A DNA stretch of 64,000 nucleotides from CAWIOX01 sp963837775 (GCA_963837775.1 CAWIOX010000018.1:310001-374000); one strand, 5' to 3'. Positions 16,502-25,655 are shown, counted from the stretch's first letter. Notes: generated from the letters alone by a model not told the origin. Made by a program: numbers and translations.

Positions 16502-17965
16502 ATGGGTAAAGTAAGCGGTTTTATGGAGTTCCAGCGTCAGGAAGAGGCGTATCTGCCGCCGGCCGCGCGTCTGAAGAACTACAAGGAATTTGTGCTGCAT
16601 CTGAGCGATGCTGCAGCCAAGATTCAGGGCGCGCGCTGCATGGACTGCGGCGTTCCGTTCTGCAATAACGGCTGCCCGGTCAATAACATCATTCCCGACT
16701 GGAATGATCTGGTGTACCACGGCAATTACCGTGCGGCGCTGGAGACATTGCATTCGACCAATAATTTTCCGGAATTCACCGGGCGCATCTGTCCAGCACC
16801 GTGCGAGTCGGCCTGCACCCTCGGCATCAATGAGGCGCCGGTCGGCATCAAGTCGATCGAGCATTTCATTATCGACAAGGGCTGGGAAAATGGCTGGGTT
16901 GCACCGCAACCGGCCAGTATCAAAACCGGCAAGAAAGTCGCAGTAGTCGGCTCCGGCCCGGCCGGACTGGCTGCCGCGCAGCAACTGGCGCGCGCCGGTC
17001 ACGACGTGACGGTATTCGAGAAGAGCGATCGCGTCGGCGGTCTGTTGCGCTACGGCATTCCTGACTTCAAGATGGAAAAATCGCATATCGACCGCCGTGT
17101 CGAGCAGATGCAGGCCGAAGGCGTGACCTTCCGTACCGGCGTGTTCATCGGCAAGGATTTCCCGCAGAACGTGAATAACTGGGCGACCGAAACCATCGCG
17201 CCAGAACAGCTGGAAAAGGAATTCGATGCGGTCGTCATCGCCGGCGGCGCAGAGCAGCCGCGCGACCTGCCGGTGCCGGGGCGCGAGCTCAAAGGCGTGC
17301 ATTTCGCGATGGATTTCCTGCCGCTGCAAAACAAGGTCAATGCCGGCGACAAGCTGAAGGACCAGATCAAGGCCACCGGCAAGCATGTGGTCGTGATCGG
17401 CGGCGGCGATACCGGCTCCGATTGCGTCGGCACTTCGAATCGTCACGGTGCTGCCAGCGTTGCACAGTTCGAGCTGATGCCGCAACCGCCGGAGCAGGAA
17501 AACAAGCCGCTGGTATGGCCGTACTGGCCGACCAAGCTGCGCACCTCGTCCTCGCATGACGAGGGTTGCGAGCGTGACTGGGCAGTGGCTACCAAGCGCC
17601 TCGAAGGCAAGAACGGCAAAGTCGACAAGCTGATCGCCTGCCGCGTCGAATGGAAAGACGGCAAGATGGCCGAAGTGCCGAATTCCGAATTCGAAATGAA
17701 GGCCGACCTGGTGTTGCTGGCGATGGGTTTCGTATCGCCGGTACAACAGGTGCTGGATGCATTCGGCGTCGAGAAGGATGCGCGCGGCAACGCCAAAGCG
17801 AGCACCGATGGCGAGGGTTGCTACCGGACCTCGGCGGCCAAGGTATTCGCGGCCGGCGATATCCGTCGCGGTCAATCGCTGGTGGTGTGGGCGATCCGCG
17901 AAGGCCGCCAATGCGCGCGTGCAGTCGATGAGTTCCTGATGGGGACATCGCTGCTGCCTCGTTAA
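16502..17965 (+). CDS. gltD: Glutamate synthase (NADPH), small subunit
   Basis: 487 aa. The N-terminal ferredoxin-like region has the cysteine clusters CMDCGVPFCNNGCP (from residue 47) and CPAPCESACTLG that bind 4Fe-4S clusters. Next comes the FAD-binding GSGPAGLAAAQQLARAG and the NADPH-binding GGGDTGSDCVGTSNRHG. It passes electrons from NADPH to the GltB flavin. It lies downstream of gltB in the same operon, and an intrinsic terminator follows the stop codon within 20 bp. Confidence 0.98.
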   Translation: MGKVSGFMEFQRQEEAYLPPAARLKNYKEFVLHLSDAAAKIQGARCMDCGVPFCNNGCPVNNIIPDWNDLVYHGNYRAALETLHSTNNFPEFTGRICPAPCESACTLGINEAPVGIKSIEHFIIDKGWENGWVAPQPASIKTGKKVAVVGSGPAGLAAAQQLARAGHDVTVFEKSDRVGGLLRYGIPDFKMEKSHIDRRVEQMQAEGVTFRTGVFIGKDFPQNVNNWATETIAPEQLEKEFDAVVIAGGAEQPRDLPVPGRELKGVHFAMDFLPLQNKVNAGDKLKDQIKATGKHVVVIGGGDTGSDCVGTSNRHGAASVAQFELMPQPPEQENKPLVWPYWPTKLRTSSSHDEGCERDWAVATKRLEGKNGKVDKLIACRVEWKDGKMAEVPNSEFEMKADLVLLAMGFVSPVQQVLDAFGVEKDARGNAKASTDGEGCYRTSAAKVFAAGDIRRGQSLVVWAIREGRQCARAVDEFLMGTSLLPR

Positions 17966-17984
17966 TAGCGGAGGGCAAATCAGA

Positions 17985-18018
17985 AGCCCGCTGCATCGTG
18001 CGATGCAGCGGGCTTTTT
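17985..18018 (+). terminator. Intrinsic terminator after gltBD
   Basis: A 14-bp perfect stem AGCCCGCTGCATCG / CGATGCAGCGGGCT with a two-base loop, followed by TTTT. Confidence 0.92.
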
Positions 18019-18082
18019 GATTGTTGCCGATGCCGAAAAACACCTTATTGTGAGTTGTCAAGCCGCACTGCAGCATTCGTCT

Positions 18083-18088
18083 TATAAT
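18083..18088 (+). promoter_or_regulatory. -10 box upstream of mlaF
   Basis: A perfect TATAAT 20 bp upstream of the mlaF ATG. No clear -35 at 16–18 bp spacing (TTGTCA at 18055 is 22 bp away), so the promoter may need an activator or be weak. Confidence 0.5.
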
Positions 18089-18107
18089 GCGTCTTTGCGT
18101 TTAACCA

Positions 18108-18935
18108 ATGTTGCCTAGCGTGCAAGTTATATCCTCTCCCTTTGTTGAAATCAGTAACGTCACTTTTGCTTACGGTGAGCGTCGCATCCTCGATGGCTTG
18201 CAGATGCGTTTTCCGCGCGGCAAGGTAGTCGCTGTGATGGGCGGTTCCGGCTCGGGGAAAACCACGATTCTGCGTCTGATCGGCGGCCAATTGCCGGCGC
18301 AGAGCGGGACGGTCAAGGTTGATGGCCAATTGGTGGATACGCGCGCTAGCGAGAGTTTGTATCGTTTGCGGCGCAAGATGGGGATGTTGTTCCAGCACGG
18401 CGCCTTGTTTACCGATCTGTCGGTATTCGAGAATGTTGCCTTTCCGCTGCGCGAACATACCGATTTGCCGGAAGAGTTGATCCGCGACCTGGTGCTGCTG
18501 AAGCTGCATGCAGTGGGCTTGCGCAATGCCGCCCAACTGAAGCCGGCCGAAATTTCCGGCGGCATGGCACGCCGGGTGGCGGTGGCGCGTGCGATTGCGC
18601 TGGACCCGCAGCTGATCATGTATGACGAGCCGTTTGCCGGGCTGGATCCGATTTCGATGGGGGTGACCGCGAACCTGATCCGCAAGCTCAATGATGCGCT
18701 CGGCTCGACCTCGATCGTGGTGTCGCACGATGTGCATGAATCGTTCGCAATTGCCGATTACGTGTATTTTCTGTCGCAGGGGAAAATTGTTGCCGAAGGC
18801 ACGCCGGCCGAAATGCTGGCCTCCGCTGACCCTTACGTGAAACAGTTCGTGCACGCCGAAGCGGACGGCCCGGTGCCGTTCCATTATCCCGGCAAGACCC
18901 TGGCTGCGGACCTGGGACTGGAGGCGCCGGCATGA
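18108..18935 (+). CDS. mlaF: Phospholipid ABC transporter ATP-binding protein MlaF
   Basis: 275 aa. Walker A GGSGSGKTT, Q-loop MLFQHGALFTDLSVFENV, signature ISGGMARRVAVARAI, and Walker B LIMYDEPFAGLDP, followed by switch segment SHDVHES. It is the ATPase of the MlaFEDB inner-membrane complex that moves phospholipids between the inner membrane and the periplasmic carrier MlaC, keeping the outer membrane asymmetric. The stop codon overlaps the mlaE start by 4 bp. It is the first gene of mlaF-E-D-A-C-B; mlaA within the same operon is a known Burkholderiales arrangement. Confidence 0.95.
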   Translation: MLPSVQVISSPFVEISNVTFAYGERRILDGLQMRFPRGKVVAVMGGSGSGKTTILRLIGGQLPAQSGTVKVDGQLVDTRASESLYRLRRKMGMLFQHGALFTDLSVFENVAFPLREHTDLPEELIRDLVLLKLHAVGLRNAAQLKPAEISGGMARRVAVARAIALDPQLIMYDEPFAGLDPISMGVTANLIRKLNDALGSTSIVVSHDVHESFAIADYVYFLSQGKIVAEGTPAEMLASADPYVKQFVHAEADGPVPFHYPGKTLAADLGLEAPA

Positions 18936-19713
18936 TCGCCAATGGATTGATCGCGATCGGACACTGGGTGCGGGAATTCATCGCCGCGCTGGGCTATGCG
19001 GCCAATATGTTCTTTGCGCTGCTGCGGGCATCAGGCGGCCTGTGGCGCCGGCCGCGGCTGGTGACCGACCAGATCCATTTCATCGGCAATTATTCGCTGA
19101 TGATCATTGCGGTGTCGGGCTTGTTTGTCGGCTTTGTGCTGGGTCTGCAGGGTTTTTACACACTGAGCCGATACGGTTCCGAGCAGGCGCTGGGGTTGCT
19201 GGTGGCGCTGTCGCTGACGCGCGAACTGGGGCCGGTGATTACCGCGCTATTGTTTGCCGGCCGGGCCGGCACCTCGTTGACGGCGGAAATCGGCTTGATG
19301 AAGGCGGGTGAGCAACTGACCGCGATGGAAATGATGGCAGTCAATCCGCTGCAGCGGGTGATTGCGCCGCGCTTCTGGGCCGGGGTGATCGCGATGCCGG
19401 TGCTGGCGGCGATTTTCAGCGCGGTTGGCGTGTTCGGCGGCTATATTGTAGGTGTGCAGTTGATCGGCGTCGATGAGGGCGCATTCTGGTCGCAGATGCA
19501 GGGCGGGGTCGAACTCTGGCAGGATATCGCCAATGGCGTGATCAAAAGCATGGTGTTCGGGATTGCGGTAACCTTTATTGCGCTATTTCAAGGCTATGAG
19601 GCAAGCCGACGCCGGAGGGCGTGGCGCGTGCCACGACCCGTACCGTGGTGATTGCTTCGCTGATGGTGTTATGGCTGGATTTCGTGCTGACGGCGCTGAT
19701 GTTCAATAAGTGA
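18932..19713 (+). CDS. mlaE: Phospholipid ABC transporter permease MlaE (frameshifted near the 3' end)
   Basis: About 260 aa when corrected. The permease shows several membrane segments and the conserved cytoplasmic stretch ELGPVITALLFAGRAGTSLT, then EIGLMKAGEQLTAMEMM, typical of MlaE. At about 19603 one base is missing: GAGGCAAGCCGACG should read GAGGCAAAGCCGACG or similar. As sequenced, the frame goes to RRRRAWRVPRPVPW and stops at 19651. The expected ending (PTPEGVARATTRTVVIASL, then a last membrane helix to FNK) is found in the next frame and stops at 19713. This is the one clear deletion among the indels here, and probably a sequencing error. Confidence 0.9.
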
Positions 19714-19717
19714 TTGA

Positions 19718-19795
19718 AATATACTGGGGCTGGGTATATTTTATTGCGCTTTGTTTAATTGCGGTAGATAGGGGTTTTTAAGTCATACCCCCAGA
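19718..19795 (-). repeat. Fixed-length intergenic repeat, copy G (inside the mla operon)
   Basis: On the minus strand it reads GGGGGTATGACTTAAAAACC and ends CCCCAGTATATTT; GGTAT to AGTATA spans 70 bp against 69 in the others. The middle is the most diverged, but the central GCA and both ends are kept. It fills the 144-bp gap between mlaE and mlaD, where Mla genes are normally almost contiguous. Confidence 0.65.
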
Positions 19796-19857
19796 TTTTT
19801 CATAAAATGTTCGGGCGCGAGAGAGATGGCTCGTGCCGCTATTTAAGGTATTGCTTC

Positions 19858-20331
19858 ATGCAACGGAAATCATTGGATTTGTTGGTTGGCCTGTTTGTGC
19901 TGCTGGGTGCGGCGGCGCTGATGTTTTTGGCGCTAAAAGTGGGCAATATGAGCTCGCTTTCATTCGGCAAGACCTACGCGGTCATTACCAAGTTCGACAA
20001 TATCGGCGGCCTGAAGCCGCGCGCGCCGGTCAAGAGTGCCGGCGTGGTGGTGGGGCGCGTGGGCGAAATCGTATTTGACGACAAAAGTTATCAGGCGCTG
20101 GTGACGCTGAACCTGGAAAATCGTTACAAGTTTCCCAAGGATACCTCGGCCAAGATCCTGACATCCGGCTTGCTGGGCGAGCAGTACATCGGGCTGGAAG
20201 CGGGCGGCGACACGCAAAATCTGGCTGCCGGCGACAAGATCAACATGACGCAATCTGCGGTGGTGCTGGAAAACCTGATCAGCCAGTTCCTCTTTAGCAA
20301 AGCAGCTGAAGGAAAGGATGGTGCCAAGTGA
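19858..20331 (+). CDS. mlaD: Outer-membrane asymmetry MCE-domain protein MlaD
   Basis: 157 aa. One N-terminal membrane anchor (LDLLVGLFVLLGAAALMFLA), then a single MCE domain with TKFDNIGGLKPRAPVKSAGV and the hydrophobic core segment ILTSGLLGEQYIGLE. MlaD forms the hexameric periplasmic ring on MlaFEB through which lipid passes to or from MlaC. I chose the ATG at 19858; a frame extending to 19807 starts inside sequence bordering the repeat and lacks a plausible protein start. It overlaps mlaA by 4 bp. Confidence 0.95.
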   Translation: MQRKSLDLLVGLFVLLGAAALMFLALKVGNMSSLSFGKTYAVITKFDNIGGLKPRAPVKSAGVVVGRVGEIVFDDKSYQALVTLNLENRYKFPKDTSAKILTSGLLGEQYIGLEAGGDTQNLAAGDKINMTQSAVVLENLISQFLFSKAAEGKDGAK

Positions 20332-21188
20332 GAATCATGCAATGTTTGGCCACGATGCTGATGGCGCTTGCGCTGACTGCGTGCGCGACCGCGAATAATC
20401 CGAAAGATCCGCTGGAGAGCTTCAATCGCGCGATCTTTACCTTCAACGATACGCTGGATCAGGCGGCAGTAAAACCTGCCGCCACCTTCTATCAATCGGC
20501 ATTGCCCTCGTTCGTGCAAACCGGGGTCAGCAATTTTTTCGGCAATTTGGGCGATGTCTGGACTGCCGTCAATAATTTGCTGCAGGGTAAGTTGGAGGCT
20601 GGCATGTCCGACATCATGCGGGTGGCGTTGAACAGTACCCTCGGTTTCGGCGGTCTGCTTGACATCGGCTCGGAAGCGGGCATGGTCAAGCATCGGGAAG
20701 ATTTCGGGCAGACGCTGGGAAAATGGGGTATCGAACCCGGCCCTTATGTGGTGTTGCCGGTGTTCGGCCCCTCGACCTTGCGCGATACGCTCGCGTTTCC
20801 GCTCGATTTCAAGGCGGACCCCTGGGCTTACAAGGATCCGGTCTATATACGCAATATCGGTACCGGCTTGCGGCTGATCGACCGTCGTGCCGCCATACTG
20901 GATGCGTCGAATCTGGTAGAAGAGGCCGCGCTGGACAAATACACCTTTATCCGGGATGCGTATTTGCAGCGCCGTGCCAGTCAGGTACGAGATGGCGCCT
21001 CGCAGCCGGACAACGGCGATACCGTGCCAGATTATGAAAAACAGGGCGCATCGCCAGCGTCCGAGGAACCTCCGGCACAATCTTCCGTCCAACCATTGCA
21101 ACAGGTCAATGTTGTCGTGGACTCAAGTACTCAAAGCGCGGCCCCGAACGCAGATGCATCGTCTGCTGCGGCCAAAGTCAGTGAATAA
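20328..21188 (+). CDS. mlaA: Outer-membrane lipoprotein MlaA (VacJ)
   Basis: 286 aa. The signal peptide ends in a lipobox (MALALTACATANNP, lipidated Cys). The VacJ core follows: DPLESFNRAIFTFNDTLDQ, then REDFGQTLGKWGIEPGPYVV and LPVFGPSTLRDT. MlaA removes misplaced phospholipids from the outer leaflet and hands them to MlaC. The Ser/Gln/Ala-rich C-terminal tail (after about 225) is longer than in E. coli. Start is GTG at 20328 (overlapping the mlaD stop) or ATG at 20337. In E. coli vacJ is unlinked to mla; here it is in the operon. Confidence 0.95.
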   Translation: MRIMQCLATMLMALALTACATANNPKDPLESFNRAIFTFNDTLDQAAVKPAATFYQSALPSFVQTGVSNFFGNLGDVWTAVNNLLQGKLEAGMSDIMRVALNSTLGFGGLLDIGSEAGMVKHREDFGQTLGKWGIEPGPYVVLPVFGPSTLRDTLAFPLDFKADPWAYKDPVYIRNIGTGLRLIDRRAAILDASNLVEEAALDKYTFIRDAYLQRRASQVRDGASQPDNGDTVPDYEKQGASPASEEPPAQSSVQPLQQVNVVVDSSTQSAAPNADASSAAAKVSE

Positions 21189-21232
21189 CTCTGCAGAATA
21201 GTCTGCAATCGATCGTTTAATCAAAAAAACAT

Positions 21233-21889
21233 ATGAACATTCTGAATAAAATCTTCTTCACGGCCCTGACCATCGGGGCGTTGGCATTTTCCGGCAGTGC
21301 TGCGGCACAAGCGGCGCAAGAGGCGCCGGATGCGCTGGTCAAGCGCATCAGCCAGGAAGTATTGGACATCGCCAAGGCGGACAAGGATATTCAGGCCGGC
21401 AACCAGAAACGGGTGCTGGCGCTGGTCGAGGAAAAAGTATTGCCTTTTGTGGATTTCCAGCGCATGACTGCATTGGCGGCCGGCCGTAATTGGCGTGAAG
21501 CAACACCGGAACAGCAAAAGCAGTTGATCGGTGAATTCCGCAGCTTGCTGATTTACACCTATTCCGGTGCAATTTCGCAGATCAAGGACCAGAAGCTGGA
21601 ATTCAAGCCATTCCGCGCAGCCGCCACCGACACCGAAGTCGAAGTGCGTTCGCAAGTGCTGCAGGCCCGTGGCGGCGAGCCGATTCAACTCAACTATCGC
21701 CTTGAAAAATTGCCGGCGGGCTGGAAGATTTTCGATATCAATGTGCTCGGCGCATGGCTGGTCGAGACCTACAAAGGTAGTTTTTCCGCCGAAATCAGCA
21801 AAAGCGGCATGGATGGCCTGATCAAGGTGCTGGCAGACAAGAACAAGCGCCTGGCCGCAAGTGCAGCCAAGGTGGCCAAGTCTTCATAA
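21233..21889 (+). CDS. mlaC: Periplasmic phospholipid carrier MlaC
   Basis: 218 aa with an N-terminal signal peptide (IFFTALTIGALAFSGSAAAQA). The MlaC fold shows VLPFVDFQRMTALAAGRNWR, EQQKQLIGEFRSLLIYTYSG and the C-terminal YRLEKLPAGWKIFDINVLGA. It carries a phospholipid across the periplasm between MlaA and MlaD. It lies in the mla operon between mlaA (44 bp gap) and mlaB. Confidence 0.96.
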   Translation: MNILNKIFFTALTIGALAFSGSAAAQAAQEAPDALVKRISQEVLDIAKADKDIQAGNQKRVLALVEEKVLPFVDFQRMTALAAGRNWREATPEQQKQLIGEFRSLLIYTYSGAISQIKDQKLEFKPFRAAATDTEVEVRSQVLQARGGEPIQLNYRLEKLPAGWKIFDINVLGAWLVETYKGSFSAEISKSGMDGLIKVLADKNKRLAASAAKVAKSS

Positions 21890-21900
21890 GAGCATTGACG

Positions 21901-22191
21901 ATGCCATCATTCCAGCCGGGTCAGTCGCTGACCGTTCATACTGCCAGCGCCGTATTGGCAGCCGGTTTGCAAGAGATCGCGGCTGGCCAGACGGTGTTTG
22001 ACTTGTCTGGCGTGACCGAGCTCGATTCAGCGGCCGTTGCCACGCTGCTGGCTTGGCAGCGTGCAGCGCAGGCGCGCGGCAAACCCCTTGTTTTTCCCGG
22101 TATGCCTGCCAATCTGTGCAGTCTGATGCGCTTGTATGGCGTGGCCGAATTGCTGCTGCCGGCCGAAAAGGCCGACTTCCGGCATCATTGA
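21901..22191 (+). CDS. mlaB: STAS-domain protein MlaB
   Basis: 96 aa. A single STAS domain with TVFDLSGVTELDSAAVATLL, containing the conserved Asp-Ser pair of the family, and ending NLCSLMRLYGVAELL. MlaB binds MlaF and supports activity of the transporter complex. The ATG at 21901 is preferred; a TTG two codons earlier (21895) is possible. It is 11 bp after mlaC and the last mla gene. Confidence 0.9.
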   Translation: MPSFQPGQSLTVHTASAVLAAGLQEIAAGQTVFDLSGVTELDSAAVATLLAWQRAAQARGKPLVFPGMPANLCSLMRLYGVAELLLPAEKADFRHH

Positions 22192-22251
22192 GCGCCAGTC
22201 CAACTCCCTCCCGTTTCATTCGCATGATCCTTATTCTGTTTGGAAATCCCC

Positions 22252-22257
22252 TATAAT
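22252..22257 (+). promoter_or_regulatory. -10 box upstream of the ABC-2 exporter genes
   Basis: TATAAT in the 233-bp gap after mlaB, with TTATTC 15 bp upstream as a possible weak -35. It suggests the exporter and bolA/murA genes can be transcribed independently of mla. Confidence 0.5.
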
Positions 22258-22424
22258 CAAGGGTTCTGCCGCAAAGAATTCGTGGTTCCCGTTCATATGC
22301 AGCAAACGCAGCGCGGCAACGCGCGGCCGCAGCCGGCGTCAGTCTGCGGCAATGCATGTTGCACTGCTTGTGAAATGTGGAACCGGACTCCTGGCTAATT
22401 TCGCATAAAGTACACCAAGCCGTT

Positions 22425-23339
22425 ATGGCTGCTATCAATATCACCAACGTCGAAAAACGCTACCAGTCGCTACAGGCGTTGGGTGGCGTATCGCTTGCCA
22501 TCGAAGAGGGCGAGTTTTTTGGCCTGCTCGGACCGAATGGCGCCGGCAAGACCACGCTCATCTCCATCATCGCCGGCCTGACCCGTGCCGATGCCGGCTC
22601 GGTCACGGTGCAGGGGCATGACGTCGCGACCGACTTTCGTGCCGCACGCCAGCACTTGGGCGTGGTGCCGCAGGAACTCGTGTTCGACCCGTTTTTTACC
22701 GTGCGCGAAACATTGCGCTTGCAGTCCGGCTATTTCGGCTTGTCCAACAACGACAAATGGATCGATGAGGTGATGGGTAATCTCGATCTGACCGACAAGG
22801 CCGATGTCAACATGCGTGCGCTGTCCGGCGGCATGAAGCGGCGCGTGCTGGTCGCGCAGGCACTGGTGCACAAGCCGCCGGTGATCGTGCTGGACGAGCC
22901 AACCGCCGGCGTCGATGTCGAGTTGCGCCATACCCTGTGGAAATTCATCACCCGCCTCAACCGCGAAGGCCATACCGTGGTGCTGACCACGCATTATCTG
23001 GAAGAGGCGCAGGCGTTCTGCAATCGGGTTGCGATGCTCAAGAGCGGCAAGGTGGTCGCGCTCGATACCATGGCGGCCCTGATCAAGCGCATTTCAGGCT
23101 CGCAACTGGTGTTGCATCTGGCGCAGGGGCAATTGCCGGAAAGTTTGCGCGCGCTGGTATTGCACCCGCAAGAGATGCAGAACGGCAACAAGTACACGCT
23201 GCGCGTGAATGATTATGTGGATGTCGAGCCGATACTGGCGACGCTGCGCGAAAGTGGCGCAGTCATCGACGACATGCAATTGCAGCAGGCGGATCTGGAA
23301 GATGTGTTCCTGCAGATCATGGACGGGGGCGCACGATGA
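22425..23339 (+). CDS. ABC-2 type exporter ATP-binding protein (YadG-like)
   Basis: 304 aa. Walker A GPNGAGKTT, Q-loop VVPQELVFDPFFTVRETL, signature LSGGMKRRVLVAQAL, Walker B VIVLDEPTAGVDVELR and switch TTHYLEEAQ place it in the drug/polysaccharide-exporter (YadG/DrrA-like) family. The ATG at 22425 (MAAINITNVEK) fits family N-termini better than the upstream frame to 22377. It overlaps the permease gene by 4 bp and together they form a minimal ABC-2 exporter. The pair sits between mla and murA in many Burkholderiales; a role in the envelope is inferred from position only. Confidence 0.9.
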   Translation: MAAINITNVEKRYQSLQALGGVSLAIEEGEFFGLLGPNGAGKTTLISIIAGLTRADAGSVTVQGHDVATDFRAARQHLGVVPQELVFDPFFTVRETLRLQSGYFGLSNNDKWIDEVMGNLDLTDKADVNMRALSGGMKRRVLVAQALVHKPPVIVLDEPTAGVDVELRHTLWKFITRLNREGHTVVLTTHYLEEAQAFCNRVAMLKSGKVVALDTMAALIKRISGSQLVLHLAQGQLPESLRALVLHPQEMQNGNKYTLRVNDYVDVEPILATLRESGAVIDDMQLQQADLEDVFLQIMDGGAR

Positions 23340-24109
23340 GCTTGCTGTCGACCCCGAAGGGATTCCAGACCCTGTTCTACAAGGAAGTATTGCGCTTCTG
23401 GAAAGTCGCGACCCAGACCGTGACCGCGCCTATCATGACCGCGCTGCTGTATCTGCTGATTTTCGGCCATGTGCTGGACGCGCATGTGCAAGTCTATCCG
23501 GGCGTGCGCTACACCGCCTTCCTGGTGCCCGGCTTGGTGATGATGAGCGTGCTGCAGAACGCATTCGCGAACGCATCGTCTTCGCTGATCCAGTCCAAGA
23601 TCACCGGCAATCTGGTGTTCGTGTTGCTCACCCCGTTGTCGCACTGGGAACTGTTTTCCGCTTATGTGCTGGCGTCGGTGGTGCGCGGCCTGGTGGTGGG
23701 CGCCGGCGTCTTCATCGTGACGGTGCTATTTACCCAGGTGTCGTTCGTCGCGCCGCTGTGGATCGTGCTGTTTGCGTTGATGGGTTCTGCGATCTTGGGG
23801 ACCATGGGACTGATAGCAGGGATCTGGGCGGAAAAATTCGACCAGTTGGCCGCATTCCAGAATTTCCTGATCATGCCGGCGACTTTTTTGTCAGGCGTGT
23901 TCTACTCGATCCATTCCCTGCCGCCTTTTTGGCAGGCGGTATCGCATTTCAATCCGTTTTTTTATATGATCGACGGCTTCCGTTACGGTTTTTTCGGACA
24001 GTCCGACGTGCATCCGCTTAACAGTTTCTTGATCGTGGCCGGATTTCTGGTCTTGCTGGCAGGTTTGGCGATCCAGATGCTCAAGAGCGGTTACAAGTTA
24101 CGCCATTAA
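23336..24109 (+). CDS. ABC-2 type exporter permease (YadH-like)
   Basis: 257 aa with about six membrane segments. The conserved ABC-2 features are visible: GFQTLFYKEVLRFWKVATQT at the N-terminus, VLLTPLSHWELFSAYVLA in the middle, and the C-terminal FLSGVFYSIHSLPPFWQAVS typical of YadH-type permeases. Partner of the ATPase at 22425. Inner membrane; substrate unknown. Confidence 0.9.
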   Translation: MSLLSTPKGFQTLFYKEVLRFWKVATQTVTAPIMTALLYLLIFGHVLDAHVQVYPGVRYTAFLVPGLVMMSVLQNAFANASSSLIQSKITGNLVFVLLTPLSHWELFSAYVLASVVRGLVVGAGVFIVTVLFTQVSFVAPLWIVLFALMGSAILGTMGLIAGIWAEKFDQLAAFQNFLIMPATFLSGVFYSIHSLPPFWQAVSHFNPFFYMIDGFRYGFFGQSDVHPLNSFLIVAGFLVLLAGLAIQMLKSGYKLRH

Positions 24110-24169
24110 CGTCATGCACGCAATCAAGCAATCCAGTGACCTCAGTCACGTACCAGGAAAGACATCATC

Positions 24170-24412
24170 ATGTTACCTACCCCAGAACTCGTAAAAAGCT
24201 ATATCGCAGCAGGACTTGATTGCACTCACCTTGAAGTCGAGGGCGATGGCCAGCATTTCAGCGCGCTCATCGTGTCGGCCGCATTTGCCGGCAAGCGCCC
24301 GATCCAGCGTCATCAACTTGTGTATGCGGCGCTGGGCGAGCGCATGCGCGAAGAGGTGCACGCATTGTCGATGAAAACACTGACTCCGGAAGAGTATTCA
24401 CAGCATGGATAA
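24170..24412 (+). CDS. BolA family protein, IbaG-like
   Basis: 80 aa. The BolA/IbaG fold is shown by LEVEGDGQHFSALIVSAAFAG and the segment RPIQRHQLVYAALGERM, which carries the conserved histidine used to bind 2Fe-2S clusters with monothiol glutaredoxins. IbaG (YrbA) sits next to murA in proteobacteria generally. Its stop overlaps the murA start by 8 bp. A CGFS glutaredoxin (grxD) is encoded at 44964–45275 and is the likely partner. Confidence 0.92.
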   Translation: MLPTPELVKSYIAAGLDCTHLEVEGDGQHFSALIVSAAFAGKRPIQRHQLVYAALGERMREEVHALSMKTLTPEEYSQHG

Positions 24413-25655
24413 ATTGCTCATTACCGGCGGCAAGCGTCTGTCCGGTGAAATCACCATTTCCGGCGCCAAGAATGCCGCCTTGCCGATCCTGTGTGCCGGC
24501 CTGCTGACAGCTGAGCCTGTGGCGCTGTCGAACGTGCCGCATCTGCAGGACGTGTCGACCATGTTGAAACTGCTGCGCCAGATGGGTCTGGCGATCGAGC
24601 AGGACGACCATCGGGTGACGCTGCAGGGCAATGCGATTCACAAGCTGGAAGCGCCGTACGAGATGGTGAAGACCATGCGCGCGTCGATCCTGGTGCTGGG
24701 GCCTTTGCTGGCGCGCTTCGGCGAAGCCAGGGTGTCGCTGCCCGGCGGTTGTGCGATCGGCACGCGCCCGGTAGAGCAGCACATCAAGGGTTTGCAGGCG
24801 ATGGGCGCCGAGATCCAGATCGAGGCCGGTTACATCCATGCCAAGGCGAAGCGGCTGAAGGGCGCGCGCATCGTCACCGACATGATCACGGTGACCGGCA
24901 CCGAGAATCTGCTGATGGCCGCGACCCTGGCCGATGGTGAAACCGTGCTCGAAAATGCGGCACGCGAGCCTGAAGTGACCGATCTGGCCAATCTGCTGGT
25001 CGCGATGGGTGCCAAGATCAGCGGCATCGGCACCGACCGGCTGGTGATACAGGGCGTAAGCGAGTTGCATGGCGCAGCGCATAGCGTGATTGCGGACCGG
25101 ATTGAAACCGGCACCTTCCTGTGCGCAGTCGGCGCTGCCGGCGGCGACGTGACCCTGAAAAATGTGCGCAGCGACATCCTGGACGCGGTCCTCGATAAAT
25201 TGCGCGAGGCGGGTGTGATCCTGACTACCGGCGCCGACTGGATACGGGTCCAGATGGCATCGCGTCCGAAGGCGATCAGCTTCCGCACCACCGAATATCC
25301 GGGTTTTCCGACCGACATGCAGGCGCAATTCATGGCGCTCAATATCATCGCCGGCGGCACCAGCCATGTGACGGAAACGATTTTTGAAAACCGCTTCATG
25401 CACGTGCAGGAAATGAACCGTCTGGGTGCAGCGATCGATATCGAAGGTCATACCGCGATCATCAGCGGTATCGACCAGCTGGTCGGTGCGCCGGTGATGG
25501 CAACCGATCTGCGCGCATCGGCCTCGCTGGTGATCGCCGGTCTGGCAGCGCAGGGCGAGACCCTGATCGACCGTATCTATCATCTGGACCGCGGTTACGA
25601 CCGGATGGAAGTGAAGCTGTCCGCAGTCGGTGCCGACATCAAACGGGTGAAATAA
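24405..25655 (+). CDS. murA: UDP-N-acetylglucosamine 1-carboxyvinyltransferase
   Basis: 416 aa. It transfers enolpyruvate from PEP to UDP-GlcNAc, the first committed step of peptidoglycan synthesis. The substrate lysine is in GEITISGAKNAALPIL (near residue 22) and the catalytic loop, with the fosfomycin-target cysteine, is GCAIGTRPVEQHI. Later conserved segments include EYPGFPTDMQAQFMAL. Its TAA shares one base with the hisG ATG. Confidence 0.97.
   Translation: MDKLLITGGKRLSGEITISGAKNAALPILCAGLLTAEPVALSNVPHLQDVSTMLKLLRQMGLAIEQDDHRVTLQGNAIHKLEAPYEMVKTMRASILVLGPLLARFGEARVSLPGGCAIGTRPVEQHIKGLQAMGAEIQIEAGYIHAKAKRLKGARIVTDMITVTGTENLLMAATLADGETVLENAAREPEVTDLANLLVAMGAKISGIGTDRLVIQGVSELHGAAHSVIADRIETGTFLCAVGAAGGDVTLKNVRSDILDAVLDKLREAGVILTTGADWIRVQMASRPKAISFRTTEYPGFPTDMQAQFMALNIIAGGTSHVTETIFENRFMHVQEMNRLGAAIDIEGHTAIISGIDQLVGAPVMATDLRASASLVIAGLAAQGETLIDRIYHLDRGYDRMEVKLSAVGADIKRVK

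Noticed and set aside
16340..18076. 578-codon minus-strand ORF opposite gltD
   Set aside because: Shadow of gltD, crosses the intrinsic terminator; no motifs.
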